Under the pieces are notes generated by a model. It searched no databases and was not told the origin of the DNA. It saw only the letters and a program-made list of their open reading frames with translations. 64,000 nt of DNA. Origin: Lacipirellulaceae bacterium. GTDB taxonomy: Bacteria; Planctomycetota; Planctomycetia; Pirellulales; Lacipirellulaceae. Below are positions 10,641 through 20,403 of the stretch, piece after piece; position 1 is the first letter of the stretch; each line of letters opens with the position of its first letter. The stretch spans positions 682,001-746,000 of the forward strand of contig JAVJRG010000012.1 of NCBI GenBank assembly GCA_040218535.1, written 5' to 3'. Made by a program: the position numbers and the translations under genes.

Positions 10641-10719
10641 ACGAAGAGGTTCTCTGAAAAGTTGTTGTCTCGCAGTGCTCCGCGAAGCGGCAGCCGGTTC
10701 AAGGCAGGTGGCCGAAGCG

Positions 10720-11139
10720 CTAATCGGTCGAGTATTCCTTTGGCAATGTGCAGGTCGCTGTGTAGGTCTTGCCGTTGAAGAAACTCAGCAACGGTAACCA
10801 ACTCATGTCATCGAACGTGGCTGTTACGGTAACGGTCAGCGGCGACCAGCGAGGTGCGCTGGCGGGGTTCATGGGTTGCAGCTGCACTGTGTAGGTGGAA
10901 ATTCCGACCGGTCTGAGAATCGTGTCGACTTCTTGCTCAACCTGACTGGTCGTCGCCCCGCGAAGCAGCGCGACGCGGCAGCCTGACCGGGCCGCTTCCT
11001 CCATGCTGTGCGTGGTCATCAGTGCCCGCGCAACTTCGATGGTGGTAACCAGCGTTAGGAACAACAGCGGCGCGACTAGGGCGAACTCCACGACCGTGGC
11101 CCCTCGTCTGCTGCGTCGCTTTTTCAACACGCTAATCAT
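10720..11139 (-). CDS. TadE-like pseudopilin
   Basis: 139 residues starting at ATG 11139. The N terminus KKRRSRRGATVVEFALVAPLL joins a basic leader to a membrane helix with the conserved glutamate of the TadE family. The next stretch, ARALMTTHSMEEAARSGCRV, closely parallels the other TadE-like protein at 8915-9442 (AARAVIVSHALQEAANAGCR), so the two are paralogues flanking TadG. The C-terminal part is a small beta-rich domain with PLTVTVTATF. It is the first of the three pseudopilin genes, 79 bases upstream of tadG, so they probably form one transcript. Expected location is the inner membrane, with the globular part outside the cytoplasm. Confidence 0.82.
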   Translation of the reverse strand: MISVLKKRRSRRGATVVEFALVAPLLFLTLVTTIEVARALMTTHSMEEAARSGCRVALLRGATTSQVEQEVDTILRPVGISTYTVQLQPMNPASAPRWSPLTVTVTATFDDMSWLPLLSFFNGKTYTATCTLPKEYSTD

Positions 11140-11193
11140 TGCTCAGGATTATTTATCTTCCAGGGATGTGGTTGGTCGGCCGGTGATTCCCGT

Positions 11194-11706
11194 CTAGCCC
11201 GAGACCTCCGCCAAAGCGAGAGGCATCTCGTCGTTTTCAGGCTCTGCGGTGTCCACCTGTTTGCAGTGACCTTCTTCACTGTCAAATGCGTCACGATCCA
11301 AACGTGCGAGCAGCCGATTGAAATCCTCCGGGATGTCTTGCCAGTAGTCCCTCTGGCGAAACTTGAGTGGCGGGACCGCTTCGCCCCGCGCTAAAGTCTT
11401 GATCGTACTCCGCAGCCGATCGACCGGACCGACAATGCGATTGCTGAGCCGGAAAGAGTCGAGTAGCAAAGCCGGTAGCAACACGACGAACGTTAGAGCA
11501 TAGAGCGAAAAGTTGGTGAGGATTTTCGTTGTCAGCTCGCCGCGGTCGCCAATAGGATTGGTAAGGTACTGCCCCACGGCAGCAACGGTGCCGCCCACGG
11601 TCATAAAACAAAGGCAATGCAACACCATCCTGAGCGCCAACGCCCGCTGCGTGCGTGCATCGACATAAAGCTTCTGCCGTTGGTCCTTTTGTAAAGTCGT
11701 GGACAT
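11194..11706 (-). CDS. HAMP-like two-helix membrane protein next to the Tad cluster
   Basis: 170 residues from ATG at 11706 with AAGGTGA six bases upstream; a GTG three codons earlier is possible. Two membrane helices are visible, at residues ~27-50 (MVLHCLCFMTVGGTVAAVGQ) and ~68-90 (FSLYALTFVVLLPALLL). The second is followed by NRIVGPVDRLRSTIKTLARG, which resembles a HAMP linker. There is no kinase, cyclase or methyl-accepting domain after it; the tail is short and acidic. It could relay a signal or simply be a membrane accessory. It lies 54 bases upstream of the first TadE-like gene in the same direction, suggesting a link to that cluster. Confidence 0.65.
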   Translation of the reverse strand: MSTTLQKDQRQKLYVDARTQRALALRMVLHCLCFMTVGGTVAAVGQYLTNPIGDRGELTTKILTNFSLYALTFVVLLPALLLDSFRLSNRIVGPVDRLRSTIKTLARGEAVPPLKFRQRDYWQDIPEDFNRLLARLDRDAFDSEEGHCKQVDTAEPENDEMPLALAEVSG

Positions 11707-11863
11707 CGAGCTCACCTTACGTTCTTCTTGGTCGCGATAAACTGCTACTTATCCGCTGGGAATTTGGACAGCAAGAAAGTTCCACGGGAAGTATAGGTCA
11801 CGCATGGTGGGAGGAGCCGGATCCCTGGAAGTTCGTCAAGCGAGGGCTTTGACACGAAAGAAC

Positions 11864-12200
11864 CTAAATAGCGGCATACGCTGGTGTCCCGGCATTACCG
11901 CCACAATCAGCGCGATGGGCACTTAGGGCCACGACTGCCGCAACAGCGACCAATCCGCCGGAGGCGGGGTTAGCGGCGGCGCTCGTTACATGCTCGGCAG
12001 TAGAGAGTCGTCTCGATGAAAGTGACCAAAAATTGTGCAACAGGCCACGTTCTTCGGCATCGGCGTCGGTTGCCGACCAATTTGAAGTACTCGTAAAGAA
12101 GCCGCCGTTATCGTCAATCCAAAACCGCTCAGCAGAATTTGATGGTTCAGTGACCAAAAAGAAAATGGTCAGTCCAAGAAGTGAGCGCAGCGAGCCACGC
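11864..12200 (-). pseudogene. Possible remnant of the 5' end of a surface-repeat gene
   Basis: A short minus frame with no ATG. It reads RGSLRSLLGLTIFFLVTEPS, like a signal peptide, then RFWIDDNGGFFTSTSNWSA. That last stretch resembles the mature N terminus of the large repeat proteins (compare TNPTSGVFTTSTNWTN in the 419-4792 gene). After about residue 50 it turns into unrelated low-complexity sequence and stops. It is best read as a decayed start of a similar gene. Confidence is low because the match is short and no start codon survives. Confidence 0.35.
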
Positions 12201-12459
12201 CAGAGTTGCGTAACTATGAGAATTCCCCAAAGAAATCGAGCGAAAGTGCAGGCGGAGCCTTCTGCTCTGTTCGGCGATCATTATTGCCGTCGGGTCTGCT
12301 TCTCGCAAGAAAGCCCAAAAAAACTGCGTGTCGAAGCATAAAGACGACTGAACGACGTGGAACGAAAGAATTAGCAAGCACTCCCGGAATTACAGCCAAG
12401 TCGGGCTGCAAGTGAGACTTTAACCGTACGCTCAACCGTCAGACGGAACTCAAAAAACA

Positions 12460-12491
12460 ACACAGCCACGGAGAAAGCTCCGTGGCTGTGT
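12460..12491 (-). terminator. Rho-independent terminator after the 12537-13475 gene
   Basis: A perfect 14-bp stem (ACACAGCCACGGAG at 12460-12473 pairing with 12478-12491) with an AAAG loop. On the minus strand it is followed by TTGTTTTTTGAG. It lies 46 bases past the stop of the PEP-CTERM gene at 12537 and points the same way. Confidence 0.85.
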
Positions 12492-12536
12492 AATAGAACA
12501 ATACCGAAAAAAGTCTTCGGCTCTTTGCAACCGACC

Positions 12537-13475
12537 TTACCTGCGACGGCAGCCGGCGACTAAGCCCAAGCCAACCAAGATCAGCGAAGCCGTCATAGGC
12601 TCTGGGATCTGAGTGACCACAACGTTGTCGAACAAACCGAACTGCATTTGGGGTGCACTGCTGACCGATGAGAAGAAATCAGCATAGAACAGGCCGATGT
12701 TTCCATCCGAGGTATACGGACGCGAGCCGTCTCGATTGATGGTTGTAATGTGTAGTCGGTCTCCGCCTGGCTTCTCGATGAAGACCGCCGATTTACCGTT
12801 AGCAGTATTCACCTCAAACGTGACCCACTGGAAGCCTGGGGAACCAGCAATGCTATCGCCGGGAGCCGTCTGGGCTTGGCCGGCAGGGGGCGAAACCGAG
12901 GGAAGAAAATCTGAATAGTAAGGATCGAAGCCATTTCTAGTTCCAGCGACCATCTCGCCGGTCGAGAGGAACGCTCCGTCGGCGAACGCCCGCCAATCGC
13001 TGCCCGAGCCACCTTCGCCAGTGGCGATGATCTGGGCACCTGACCCCACGTTATTATCGGTGTCGTTGTAGCCAAGACCGCCACCAATGAACTCGGTCGT
13101 GCCTGCAGCACCATTGTTGTAAAAGTTGTCGGCGTCGAAGTTGATCCAGGCGTCGAAGCGGAGCTGATAGCTACCCGAGAAGCTCTCACCGATCGGATAC
13201 GCGATGAAGCTCTCACCAGCCGCCGGCGAGACAATGTTAGCCTGGGCGAGGAGTCCCGTTGTCGACGCATCACCAACTTGGGTGTTCGGTGCCTCAGGAA
13301 TTGAAAGGTTGCTAACGCTGTAGTCGAAGCCAAAGGTTGCTGAAGTATCGCCGGTTGAATTGACCCCCCAACCTACGCTACTTTCCAGCGCGTCTCGGAA
13401 TAGCTCGGTCGCCTCAGAGATATTCGTGCCAATTACGGCAGTGGCTAATGCAAAAACCCCTAGAAATCGCTTCAT
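12537..13475 (-). CDS. PEP-CTERM surface protein of unknown function
   Basis: 312 residues, ATG at 13475. Signal peptide MKRFLGVFALATAVIGTNIS with cleavage near residue 22 (SEA-TE). The mature part is a single beta-rich domain (SGSYQLRFDAWINFD, PGFQWVTFEVNTANGKS, GLFDNVVVTQ) of the concanavalin-like or laminin-G-like kind often seen in PEP-CTERM proteins; no catalytic motif is evident. IPEP at residue 290 is followed by TASLILVGLGLVAG and CRRR, a canonical PEP-CTERM signal. Unlike the giant repeat proteins it has no dockerin-like linker. Upstream is a 292-base gap; downstream is a strong terminator, so it is probably its own transcription unit. Expected location: outer surface or released after sorting. 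Confidence 0.85.
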   Translation of the reverse strand: MKRFLGVFALATAVIGTNISEATELFRDALESSVGWGVNSTGDTSATFGFDYSVSNLSIPEAPNTQVGDASTTGLLAQANIVSPAAGESFIAYPIGESFSGSYQLRFDAWINFDADNFYNNGAAGTTEFIGGGLGYNDTDNNVGSGAQIIATGEGGSGSDWRAFADGAFLSTGEMVAGTRNGFDPYYSDFLPSVSPPAGQAQTAPGDSIAGSPGFQWVTFEVNTANGKSAVFIEKPGGDRLHITTINRDGSRPYTSDGNIGLFYADFFSSVSSAPQMQFGLFDNVVVTQIPEPMTASLILVGLGLVAGCRRR

Positions 13476-13767
13476 TATTCTTCCCCCGGGTACGTGGTAA
13501 GTTCAGCCAACGAGAAAGCAAAACGCTCCGCTCGTAACGAAAGTAATCATTTGCAGACGCCGACGGAGTATAGTCAGCCTATTAGCTCTCCGCAACGATT
13601 TTGGATTCCGCGGGCCGGTCCACCCATGCTGCTAAGAAACACACAACTGCATAAGAAGCGCCAGAGCCGTGAATTCCTAATGAAAGTGCGCAAACGTGTG
13701 AATTCTCCACGAGATAACGAGAGAGGGCGGTGTTCCCGACTTCGAATCAGTTCTGCGCTAGGGCTTG

Positions 13768-16700
13768 CTACAGACCGCGCCGCCGAAAAGTACGCGTTGC
13801 TATGCTAAGCAATACCAAGCTGAGCGTGTTCGGCTCCGGTACATTCTGCGTTGCAGCGGGTGACGCAACGCTGCCGTACTCGGTTTGCCAAGTCGGAATC
13901 AGCGAAGCATCATCGCGCTGTAACGATAAGAAGTCCGTGCCGTCTACGTCACCGTCGGGTTCGGTGTCCGCGGCGAAGCCTAGGTCGGTGATGAGGGCGA
14001 TGATGTCGTTCTCATAATCGTAATCGATAAACAGATCCGTGCCGTCGAAGGTGCCGACCAGATCGCCGTCGCCAAAGTTGGCGAACTCGCCGATCAGGTT
14101 GCCGCTGATGTCGATCAGCTCGAAGGAGTCGCCCTCGCTCAACGTGAGAGCGCTGTTGATGTCGAGGTCGAGTGTGCCAGTGAGCGACAAGTTGCCGCCG
14201 ACTGTTAGCGTGTCGAAATCGCTCAGGCTCTCGACATCCATTCCCAACGAACTGCCCGCCTGCAAGTTGAGGCTGCCACTCGCAACGCTATTGACGATCT
14301 CGAGATGGCCATTGTTAGTGATCGTGCCGCTGGTGGTCGCATCCACGAGGACCAAGTCCCCGTTATTGATCAGCCCTGTCGATAAAAAGTCGGCCGTTCC
14401 TTCAGCAACGATGATTGTGCCAAAATTGAAAACAAGGTTTGCAGAGAAAGACCCGCGGGTGATGTTCAAAATGCCGTCGGCGTTGACATTCATCTGCGTC
14501 GTGTTGACGGCCTGGTCTTCGTCGATCACCAGGCTGCTCCCGAACAGGCCGCCCGAGGTCACCGTGAAGCCGTTGCCTGTGATGTTCAACGTCCCGGAAT
14601 CGAAATCGACACGGTCCATACTCGCCTTGGTCGTAAACCCGATTGAGAGGGTCCCACCGTTGAGTCGCAAGTCGCTGTCGATCGTCGCCGTGTTCACGAC
14701 TTCTAAGTGCTGGCCACTGCTCAAAGTGGGGACGCCCGGGCCTAGCAGGTCGTCGAGCGTTTCCGCTGTGAGACTCGCTCCATTGGCAAAACGAAAGGTT
14801 CCGCTCACGAAATTGAAATTCTGCTGAGTCGGCTCCGACGGATCGGACAGATCCAAAGTGCCAACTTCGATGGTGCCGCCATTGAGATGAACCGAGCCAT
14901 TATCCCAGAGTTTCAATTCGGTCTCGACATCAAGCAGTCCGCCGACATTCACATTCACGGTACCTGCACCGCCATTGCTGGCGCTCGTTCCACCGACATA
15001 CATCGAATTCGCATTCCAAGTTCCGCCCGCGTTGATGTTGGCCGTGCCAGAGCCCATCGCAAGGCTGCCGATCTGCGCTTCGCTATCAGTTTGCACGACG
15101 CCCCCATTGCTCACTTCGACCAGACCGGTCGCCATTGCGGAGGCTGCCGAGTCGCCCAGTGCCGTATGCCTGCGAGAGATCAGTTGCGAACCGGCCCCCG
15201 TCACGGTGACAACTCCATCACCGTTGGCGAAGCCGCCGATCTGAAAGTCGCGTGCCGCTTCGACAACGCCACCCGCTTCGATGTTCAAGAAGCCATCACT
15301 TTGATCGCCGACGAAAAGGTCCGTCCCCGCATCAATCCTCGAAGCGTTGCCGTTGCCATCGTCACCGCTGACCGTCACCACGCCGCGAGAGTTCGTCGAG
15401 TCGGCGATCAGAATTCTTCCCGCGACATCCAGCGCGCCACCCCCCGTGATGTCGAGGGTCACTTCGTTGGCAGCTCCGACACTTCCGCCAGAGAGGGCCA
15501 CCGAGAAATCTGCGGTCCCCATGTGGGTCCACTTCGATCCAGCACCGTCGATCACCACGCTCGACCCGTCCGAAGCCGAGCCGAATCCGATGCTGCCGCG
15601 AAAGTTGCCACTGCTGCTTGTTGTCAGCGTTCCCCCGTTGGAGATGGTCATCGAACCATTGTTCGCATCGCCGATGTCGGCGATGCCAGTGATCGTCACG
15701 TTCGCACCTGGCGTGTTCAAGCTATCGATAATCACATTGCCCACGCCGGTCGTGTCGTTACTCACAAACAGTTGCTCCGCTTGCAGCGTGCCACCATCGC
15801 GGACCTCGAGGGTGCCGACTCCGTTGTTTCCGACAACGAGAAAATCGTCATTTCCTCCTGCAATTTCACCAACTCTCACACGGGAACCAGCACCCATAAC
15901 TTTGAGCATGCCATTGGCTCCACTGACGCTACCGATGAACAGATCGTCCGCGACCGCGAACTCGCCGCCATCAGTGACTTCCATAAGCCCGGTCGCACCG
16001 ACCCCTGAGGAAAGCGAACCACCGATATAAGAATCAACGGTATTTGAATTGATCAACAACCGGGAGTCCGTACCCTGCACCTTGACGGTGCCGGTGGAGC
16101 TAGTGCTCGCAGCGACGCGAAGATCGCCTGCCGAGGTCACCGCACTGCCGCCGGAGATCGTGAGCTCTCCATCGCCATCCGTGACAATGCCGACATCTAA
16201 AGTGCCTGCAGTGGTTTGAGAAAGAGACCACTGAGAGCTCGACCCGTCGACGGTAACCTTTGCCGGAAGTCCGGTGCCGCTATTGTAGATATCGAGATCA
16301 GTCGTGTTGACTTGCGACCCCGCTTCAACCGTCCACTCAGCGTGACGCACATCCACGCTAGCCCCGGTATGCGTCGCGTTGTTCGTGAGAAAAATTTCCG
16401 GTCGGTTTACCCCGTCGAGTGTGAAAGTACTTGAGCCAGAACCGAAGTCGCCTCCATCAATGGTCAGCGTCCCACCGGTGTGATCGAAGATGCTATCAGC
16501 ACCTCGGACCCAGCCTCCCGCGGTGATCTGCCCGCCATCAAGATTCACTCGACCCGTCGTGTTAATTTCAACGATCCCCGTAACGTTGACTTCAGCACCG
16601 TTGGAAACATTCAGTTGGTCGCGTCCCCGATTGGCATCTTGATCGTTGACGTTGCCGTGCCCCAGATCAAGAATTCCATTGATATTCCAAGTCGACCCCG

Positions 16701-18216
16701 GACCATCGACGTTCACGATCGCATCAGAACTGAAAGAAATGCTCCCCACGTTGGCATCGGTGTTTGAAACCGTACTGCCGCTATTGATATTCAGAGTTCC
16801 GTCTTGGCTGGCATTGGGAGAGACGTTCAGCACCCCGGCGAATGCCGCATTGCCACCGTTGTTGAGCGTCAGCGTCGGGTTATTCGCGCCTTGCAAAGTG
16901 AAGTCTGCCAATCCGGCAAACGGCGTGAACGCTCCCCCATCTACGACAATCTCGCCGCCGCTGTAGGAGGCCAATGCGACCGCACTCGTGTCAAAGGAAT
17001 TTGCCGTGATCTGTCCGCCGGTGATGTTGGTGGTTCCGGTGTTTGTATAGGCACCCGTCAAATTGACGTCGCCGCCATTGACATTCACTGTTCCTAGAAA
17101 CGGCGTGAGGCTGGCCCCGTTGACCGTGCCGCCGTTCACCGTAACAATCGCCGGGCTATTCACTTGGATGTCGCCGGTCACGTCGAGGGTTTTCCCGGCA
17201 TCAATCGTGATCGGGTTTGGCCCAAGCTGTGCATTGTTCGCGACGGCAAGTCCCCCCGCCCCCGTCACTTCGAGCGTTCCACTGTTCCAATTGAACGCCG
17301 GACTGCCACTGAGTTGCGTAATCGTTTCGACTGACAGCGTGCCGCCATTCAGATTGGTCGCGCCGGCCGGATTGTAAGTCGTCCCCGCCTGAAGCTGCAG
17401 TCTTCCGCCAACCCCAACGTTGGTATCGCCGGTGACATTCAGCGTGCCAGAGGCTTGCAAGTTCAACGCGGTCTCAAACCCACCTTGATTATCAATCGTC
17501 AGTTGAGCGACGGTCGAAGTCCCCGCCGGTCCCGTAACCGTCACTGCCGTTGAGGGAGCGATAACGACGAAGTCCGACGCCGCGGGCACCGCGCTGCCGG
17601 TCCAATTGGTCCCCGTATCCCAGTTGCCACTTCCAACGTTCGTCCAAGCTTTCGCCAAAGCGCCTGTGTAGAACTGGCCGAACAACTCGTTTGCCCCATC
17701 GTCACCCACTTCTCGCACTTCGATTCGATCAAAAGGTTGCGAAGCGACAAAGCCTTGAAAGTTCAACAAGTTCTCCGGCCCTGCAAAGTTGACCAGGTCG
17801 ACAACCGTGCCTCCAGCCCCGCCCGTCAAGAAGGTCACGTCGAAAGAGGTATCCTGCGCATCCGCAACGTCGACCCACTCGAACCCAAGGCTGGTGATCG
17901 GGGCGGCAAAGTCGATGTTGAACTCTTCATCCCCGCTGATCGCCAAATCGCGACCCGGGATGATGCCCGAACCCGTACCCGCAAAGTTCCAAGAGAACGT
18001 CGAGGGAGCATGGGCTGTGAACGTCATCCCGCCCACAACTTGCGTGGTCGAGTTGCCGCTAGCAGGGATCTCCGCCTCTGCCGTCGAGCCGGAAGCGTCT
18101 AAAAAGGACGCCTGATCCGTGTAGGTCACCTGCGCATAGCCAGCATCAGACGGCAAGAACGACCCGCACAGCGTTAAGCCTGCGCAGCACGAGGCAATCA
18201 GAAATCGACGAAACAC
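13768..18216 (-). CDS. Giant T5SS/PEP-CTERM-associated repeat surface protein
   Basis: 1482 residues starting with GTG at 18216, seven bases after GGGAGGG. Signal peptide ends near residue 29 (GYA-QV). Residues ~30-190 form a separate domain (VVGGMTFTAHAPSTFSWNFA, DFAAPITSLGFEWVDV, FDRIEVREVGDDGANE) of the kind found at the N terminus of other PEP-CTERM proteins. The long body has repeats like GNNGVGTLEVRDGGTLQAE and DGELTISGGSAVTSAG, the T5SS/PEP-CTERM-associated type. The tail has [18 protein letters not shown] and then VPEP at ~1459, a hydrophobic segment and RRRGL. It is anchored or released at the cell surface, likely a structural or adhesive protein. Same architecture and linker as the genes at 419 and 4851. 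Confidence 0.87.
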   Translation of the reverse strand: MFRRFLIASCCAGLTLCGSFLPSDAGYAQVTYTDQASFLDASGSTAEAEIPASGNSTTQVVGGMTFTAHAPSTFSWNFAGTGSGIIPGRDLAISGDEEFNIDFAAPITSLGFEWVDVADAQDTSFDVTFLTGGAGGTVVDLVNFAGPENLLNFQGFVASQPFDRIEVREVGDDGANELFGQFYTGALAKAWTNVGSGNWDTGTNWTGSAVPAASDFVVIAPSTAVTVTGPAGTSTVAQLTIDNQGGFETALNLQASGTLNVTGDTNVGVGGRLQLQAGTTYNPAGATNLNGGTLSVETITQLSGSPAFNWNSGTLEVTGAGGLAVANNAQLGPNPITIDAGKTLDVTGDIQVNSPAIVTVNGGTVNGASLTPFLGTVNVNGGDVNLTGAYTNTGTTNITGGQITANSFDTSAVALASYSGGEIVVDGGAFTPFAGLADFTLQGANNPTLTLNNGGNAAFAGVLNVSPNASQDGTLNINSGSTVSNTDANVGSISFSSDAIVNVDGPGSTWNINGILDLGHGNVNDQDANRGRDQLNVSNGAEVNVTGIVEINTTGRVNLDGGQITAGGWVRGADSIFDHTGGTLTIDGGDFGSGSSTFTLDGVNRPEIFLTNNATHTGASVDVRHAEWTVEAGSQVNTTDLDIYNSGTGLPAKVTVDGSSSQWSLSQTTAGTLDVGIVTDGDGELTISGGSAVTSAGDLRVAASTSSTGTVKVQGTDSRLLINSNTVDSYIGGSLSSGVGATGLMEVTDGGEFAVADDLFIGSVSGANGMLKVMGAGSRVRVGEIAGGNDDFLVVGNNGVGTLEVRDGGTLQAEQLFVSNDTTGVGNVIIDSLNTPGANVTITGIADIGDANNGSMTISNGGTLTTSSSGNFRGSIGFGSASDGSSVVIDGAGSKWTHMGTADFSVALSGGSVGAANEVTLDITGGGALDVAGRILIADSTNSRGVVTVSGDDGNGNASRIDAGTDLFVGDQSDGFLNIEAGGVVEAARDFQIGGFANGDGVVTVTGAGSQLISRRHTALGDSAASAMATGLVEVSNGGVVQTDSEAQIGSLAMGSGTANINAGGTWNANSMYVGGTSASNGGAGTVNVNVGGLLDVETELKLWDNGSVHLNGGTIEVGTLDLSDPSEPTQQNFNFVSGTFRFANGASLTAETLDDLLGPGVPTLSSGQHLEVVNTATIDSDLRLNGGTLSIGFTTKASMDRVDFDSGTLNITGNGFTVTSGGLFGSSLVIDEDQAVNTTQMNVNADGILNITRGSFSANLVFNFGTIIVAEGTADFLSTGLINNGDLVLVDATTSGTITNNGHLEIVNSVASGSLNLQAGSSLGMDVESLSDFDTLTVGGNLSLTGTLDLDINSALTLSEGDSFELIDISGNLIGEFANFGDGDLVGTFDGTDLFIDYDYENDIIALITDLGFAADTEPDGDVDGTDFLSLQRDDASLIPTWQTEYGSVASPAATQNVPEPNTLSLVLLSIATRTFRRRGL

Positions 18217-18476
18217 GAACTACCCTCCCACAAAACAAAAAGCGACGGCCATGTAGCCGCAATATAGAGACGGCCTTCAACAGACCGCACGAGCATTGTC
18301 AGCCGGTGGCGAGGCGGTTGCAAGACTGCGGGAGGAGAGAATCGTCGATATACGCTAAACAATACGCGTTTCGCGATTTCGTAGGTTGCGTGAAACGCAC
18401 TACAGAACGGCCAATCGATGGGGCATAGCACGCACTCGCAGGAACGACTAGCCGCACAATCCGGCATCAAGACCCC

Positions 18477-19154
18477 TCACTCGCGTTGCTCTTCCCTGAC
18501 CGGCTTCACCGCTTCCGGCACGTCGTCCGGTTCTACCGAGAGCCATTCCACATCGAAGGTTCCTCGATATCCGAAAAGCGGCCCCCATGTTTTGTTCGAG
18601 ACATGGACGTCGATGCAGAACTTTCCGAGTTCGTCGTCGTACCATTCGCAAACGTTGGCTATGCCTGAGAACAACATGGGAAATCGAAAGGCGATCGGGC
18701 CCTCATAAAAGCGCTGCTCACCTGAACGCAATCGCAGGCCGCCACGCTCGTCAACGGACAGGTCAATGTCGACGGCCAAGTGTTGATGCGTTCCCAAGTA
18801 ATCAACAACCTTTCCTCTCTGCTGACTGTAAATCATCGTCGCATCGAACCGTCTCGGCTTTTTTGTCTCGAAATCACGAACCCAGGTGACAGTCTCTCGG
18901 CCAAATGAGTCACGATACGCATAGTTCCTGATCGTAAACGGAATGTTTTTTCCTCGCTCAGGGAACATAATGCGCCGCCAAGTTCCAACGTAAAGAAACG
19001 GCAGTGTATAGAAGCGGCCGTGCCACACTTCGTCCATGATGCCGGTGCCGATCGAGGCGATGCCGTCAGCACTTGAGAAGCCGAAACGTTTTTGAATCTG
19101 CGGATGGAGCCGCTCGAAGTCAGACCCAAGCACTTCTTGGTAAATGGACGTCAC
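18477..19154 (-). CDS. DUF4166 domain protein
   Basis: 225 residues from GTG at 19154. This start overlaps the TGA of the upstream gene by three bases and has AGGAGG nine bases before it, so translation is probably coupled. The sequence (IYQEVLGSDFERLHPQIQKR, IPFTIRNYAYRDSFGRETV, GLRLRSGEQRFYEGPIAF, WGPLFGYRGTFDVEWL) fits DUF4166. Its biochemical role is unknown; the domain is often encoded beside or fused to membrane or oxidoreductase partners. There is no signal peptide or membrane segment, so it is probably cytoplasmic. It is the second gene of a two-gene unit with the DoxX-like protein. Confidence 0.75.
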   Translation of the reverse strand: MTSIYQEVLGSDFERLHPQIQKRFGFSSADGIASIGTGIMDEVWHGRFYTLPFLYVGTWRRIMFPERGKNIPFTIRNYAYRDSFGRETVTWVRDFETKKPRRFDATMIYSQQRGKVVDYLGTHQHLAVDIDLSVDERGGLRLRSGEQRFYEGPIAFRFPMLFSGIANVCEWYDDELGKFCIDVHVSNKTWGPLFGYRGTFDVEWLSVEPDDVPEAVKPVREEQRE

Positions 19155-20059
19155 TGCGCTTCCTCCTGTTTTTTCCGCAGGCACCGGTTCGCCCGGGGCA
19201 AATCTTTCATCGAGAGTAAGCCGATCACCGCCAAGGCAACCATCAGCACGTTGAGGCTCACCGGATTAAAGGCGGCGTGCAAAAAGTGCGGCGAATTCAA
19301 GGCGACGCCGACCGTGGCGACGACCATCAACACGATCGTGCTTATCAACGGCCAAGCACGATGGAACGCAAGCAGCAATACGGCGCCAAACCCCACCTCC
19401 AACCAGCCGACCGTTTGAGCAACGGCGAGCGCTGCCGAATCAGAGAATCCTCCCTGCCGTACCATTTCCAACTCATCCGCGTGGTGACTGAGAATTTTCG
19501 GAACAAGACCCTGGTAAACCCAAACAAAAGCCAACGCCCAGCGAGCAACCAAATGAACGAGGCTACGCTGAATCGAAGAGACCGGCTGAATCCCCCTTTC
19601 TATCCAAAGCCGCAAACAATCAAAGCTCCACGCGGTCGCCCACCCCATGAGGGGACGAAACAACACCTTATCAAAAACGCGTCCCACAATCCCAAAGCGA
19701 ACTTGATAATCATAAGCCGTCAAAAAGCGGATCGCCTCGCCGTCCGGGACGTACTGCCAGTAGCCTGCGCCTTCACGAATCAGCGACTTAGGATCATTCG
19801 ACCAAAACTTCAAAGAAGAAGTCCGCTCCCCGCTGGGTGCGTCCCTTTGCCCAACCGTTTCGCCCTCGCCCCGAATCGAAAGACCGAACCCAAGACGGGT
19901 GCCGTACAAGAATCTCTGCGGCTGACTCTCATCAGAGTGGGGAAGATACTCAATGTCAGTAAATCGCAAGTCCCACTGAACGTGCTGCTGCGGGTTTTGC
20001 GTCCGCTCCCAAAGCTCGGCCATCTCTCCACGAACGCGCGTTTCAACATAGATGCCCAT
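19151..20059 (-). CDS. SRPBCC-like plus DoxX-like membrane protein
   Basis: 302 residues from ATG at 20059, with GGAGA about 10 bases upstream; a TTG one codon earlier is less likely. Residues 1-~150 look like a soluble SRPBCC (START-type) fold: VETRVRGEMAELWERTQNPQ, HVQWDLRFTDIEYLP, GAGYWQYVPDGEAIRFLTAY. The second half has four membrane helices with DoxX features (WALAFVWVYQGLVPKILSHH, VGWLEVGFGAVLLLAF, LISTIVLMVVATVGVALNS, NVLMVALAVIGLL). The role is unknown. The fusion and the overlap with DUF4166 suggest that the two act together at the inner membrane, perhaps on a lipid or small hydrophobic ligand; that is inference. Confidence 0.72.
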   Translation of the reverse strand: MGIYVETRVRGEMAELWERTQNPQQHVQWDLRFTDIEYLPHSDESQPQRFLYGTRLGFGLSIRGEGETVGQRDAPSGERTSSLKFWSNDPKSLIREGAGYWQYVPDGEAIRFLTAYDYQVRFGIVGRVFDKVLFRPLMGWATAWSFDCLRLWIERGIQPVSSIQRSLVHLVARWALAFVWVYQGLVPKILSHHADELEMVRQGGFSDSAALAVAQTVGWLEVGFGAVLLLAFHRAWPLISTIVLMVVATVGVALNSPHFLHAAFNPVSLNVLMVALAVIGLLSMKDLPRANRCLRKKQEEAQ

Positions 20060-20403
20060 CAACAGCCGTCTCCGAGAGCTTTTTAGGAGCGGCTTCAGAA
20101 ATCAGGTTTCGTAACTCGAAGCGTAAGCGAGAGACCACGCCTGAGAGGTTTATCGCCTCGCGTCCGCTTCGTGTTACGATGAATGAAACCGCCTCTAGTC
20201 TAACTGCTTCTCGTTGTCTCGTTTAACGGTTGTTTGCTCCGTTCAGTATCGCGTCGAGTGCTGTCCCATCATTTCCGAGCGAATTGTTTGATTATCACTG
20301 CCAAGCTCGCTAGTTTATGGGGATTCCAATAAGTGCTACGGCAGGTTCAAGCACATATTACTTGCTAGCAGGCTCTTCAATTTAGCATCTGTGAGAAACA
20401 ACA
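20060..20403. other. Divergent intergenic region without a gene
   Basis: 344 bases between two divergently transcribed genes, so promoters for both must lie here. No convincing -35/-10 pair, hairpin or small ORF was seen. The leader just before 20404 is A-rich (GTGAGAAACAACA) and lacks a clear Shine-Dalgarno sequence. Confidence 0.5.

Noticed and set aside
13494-13808. Possible small plus-strand gene in the gap before 13768
   Set aside because: Basic, low-complexity product, no ribosome site, overlaps the end of the large minus-strand gene.
14887-16008. 373-residue plus-strand ORF inside the giant repeat gene
   Set aside because: Long only because the antisense of Gly/Thr/Asp-rich repeats lacks stops; no start site or motif.
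19277-20086. 269-residue plus-strand ORF opposite the DoxX-like gene
   Set aside because: Antisense shadow without motifs; the minus-strand gene has membrane helices and coupled neighbours.
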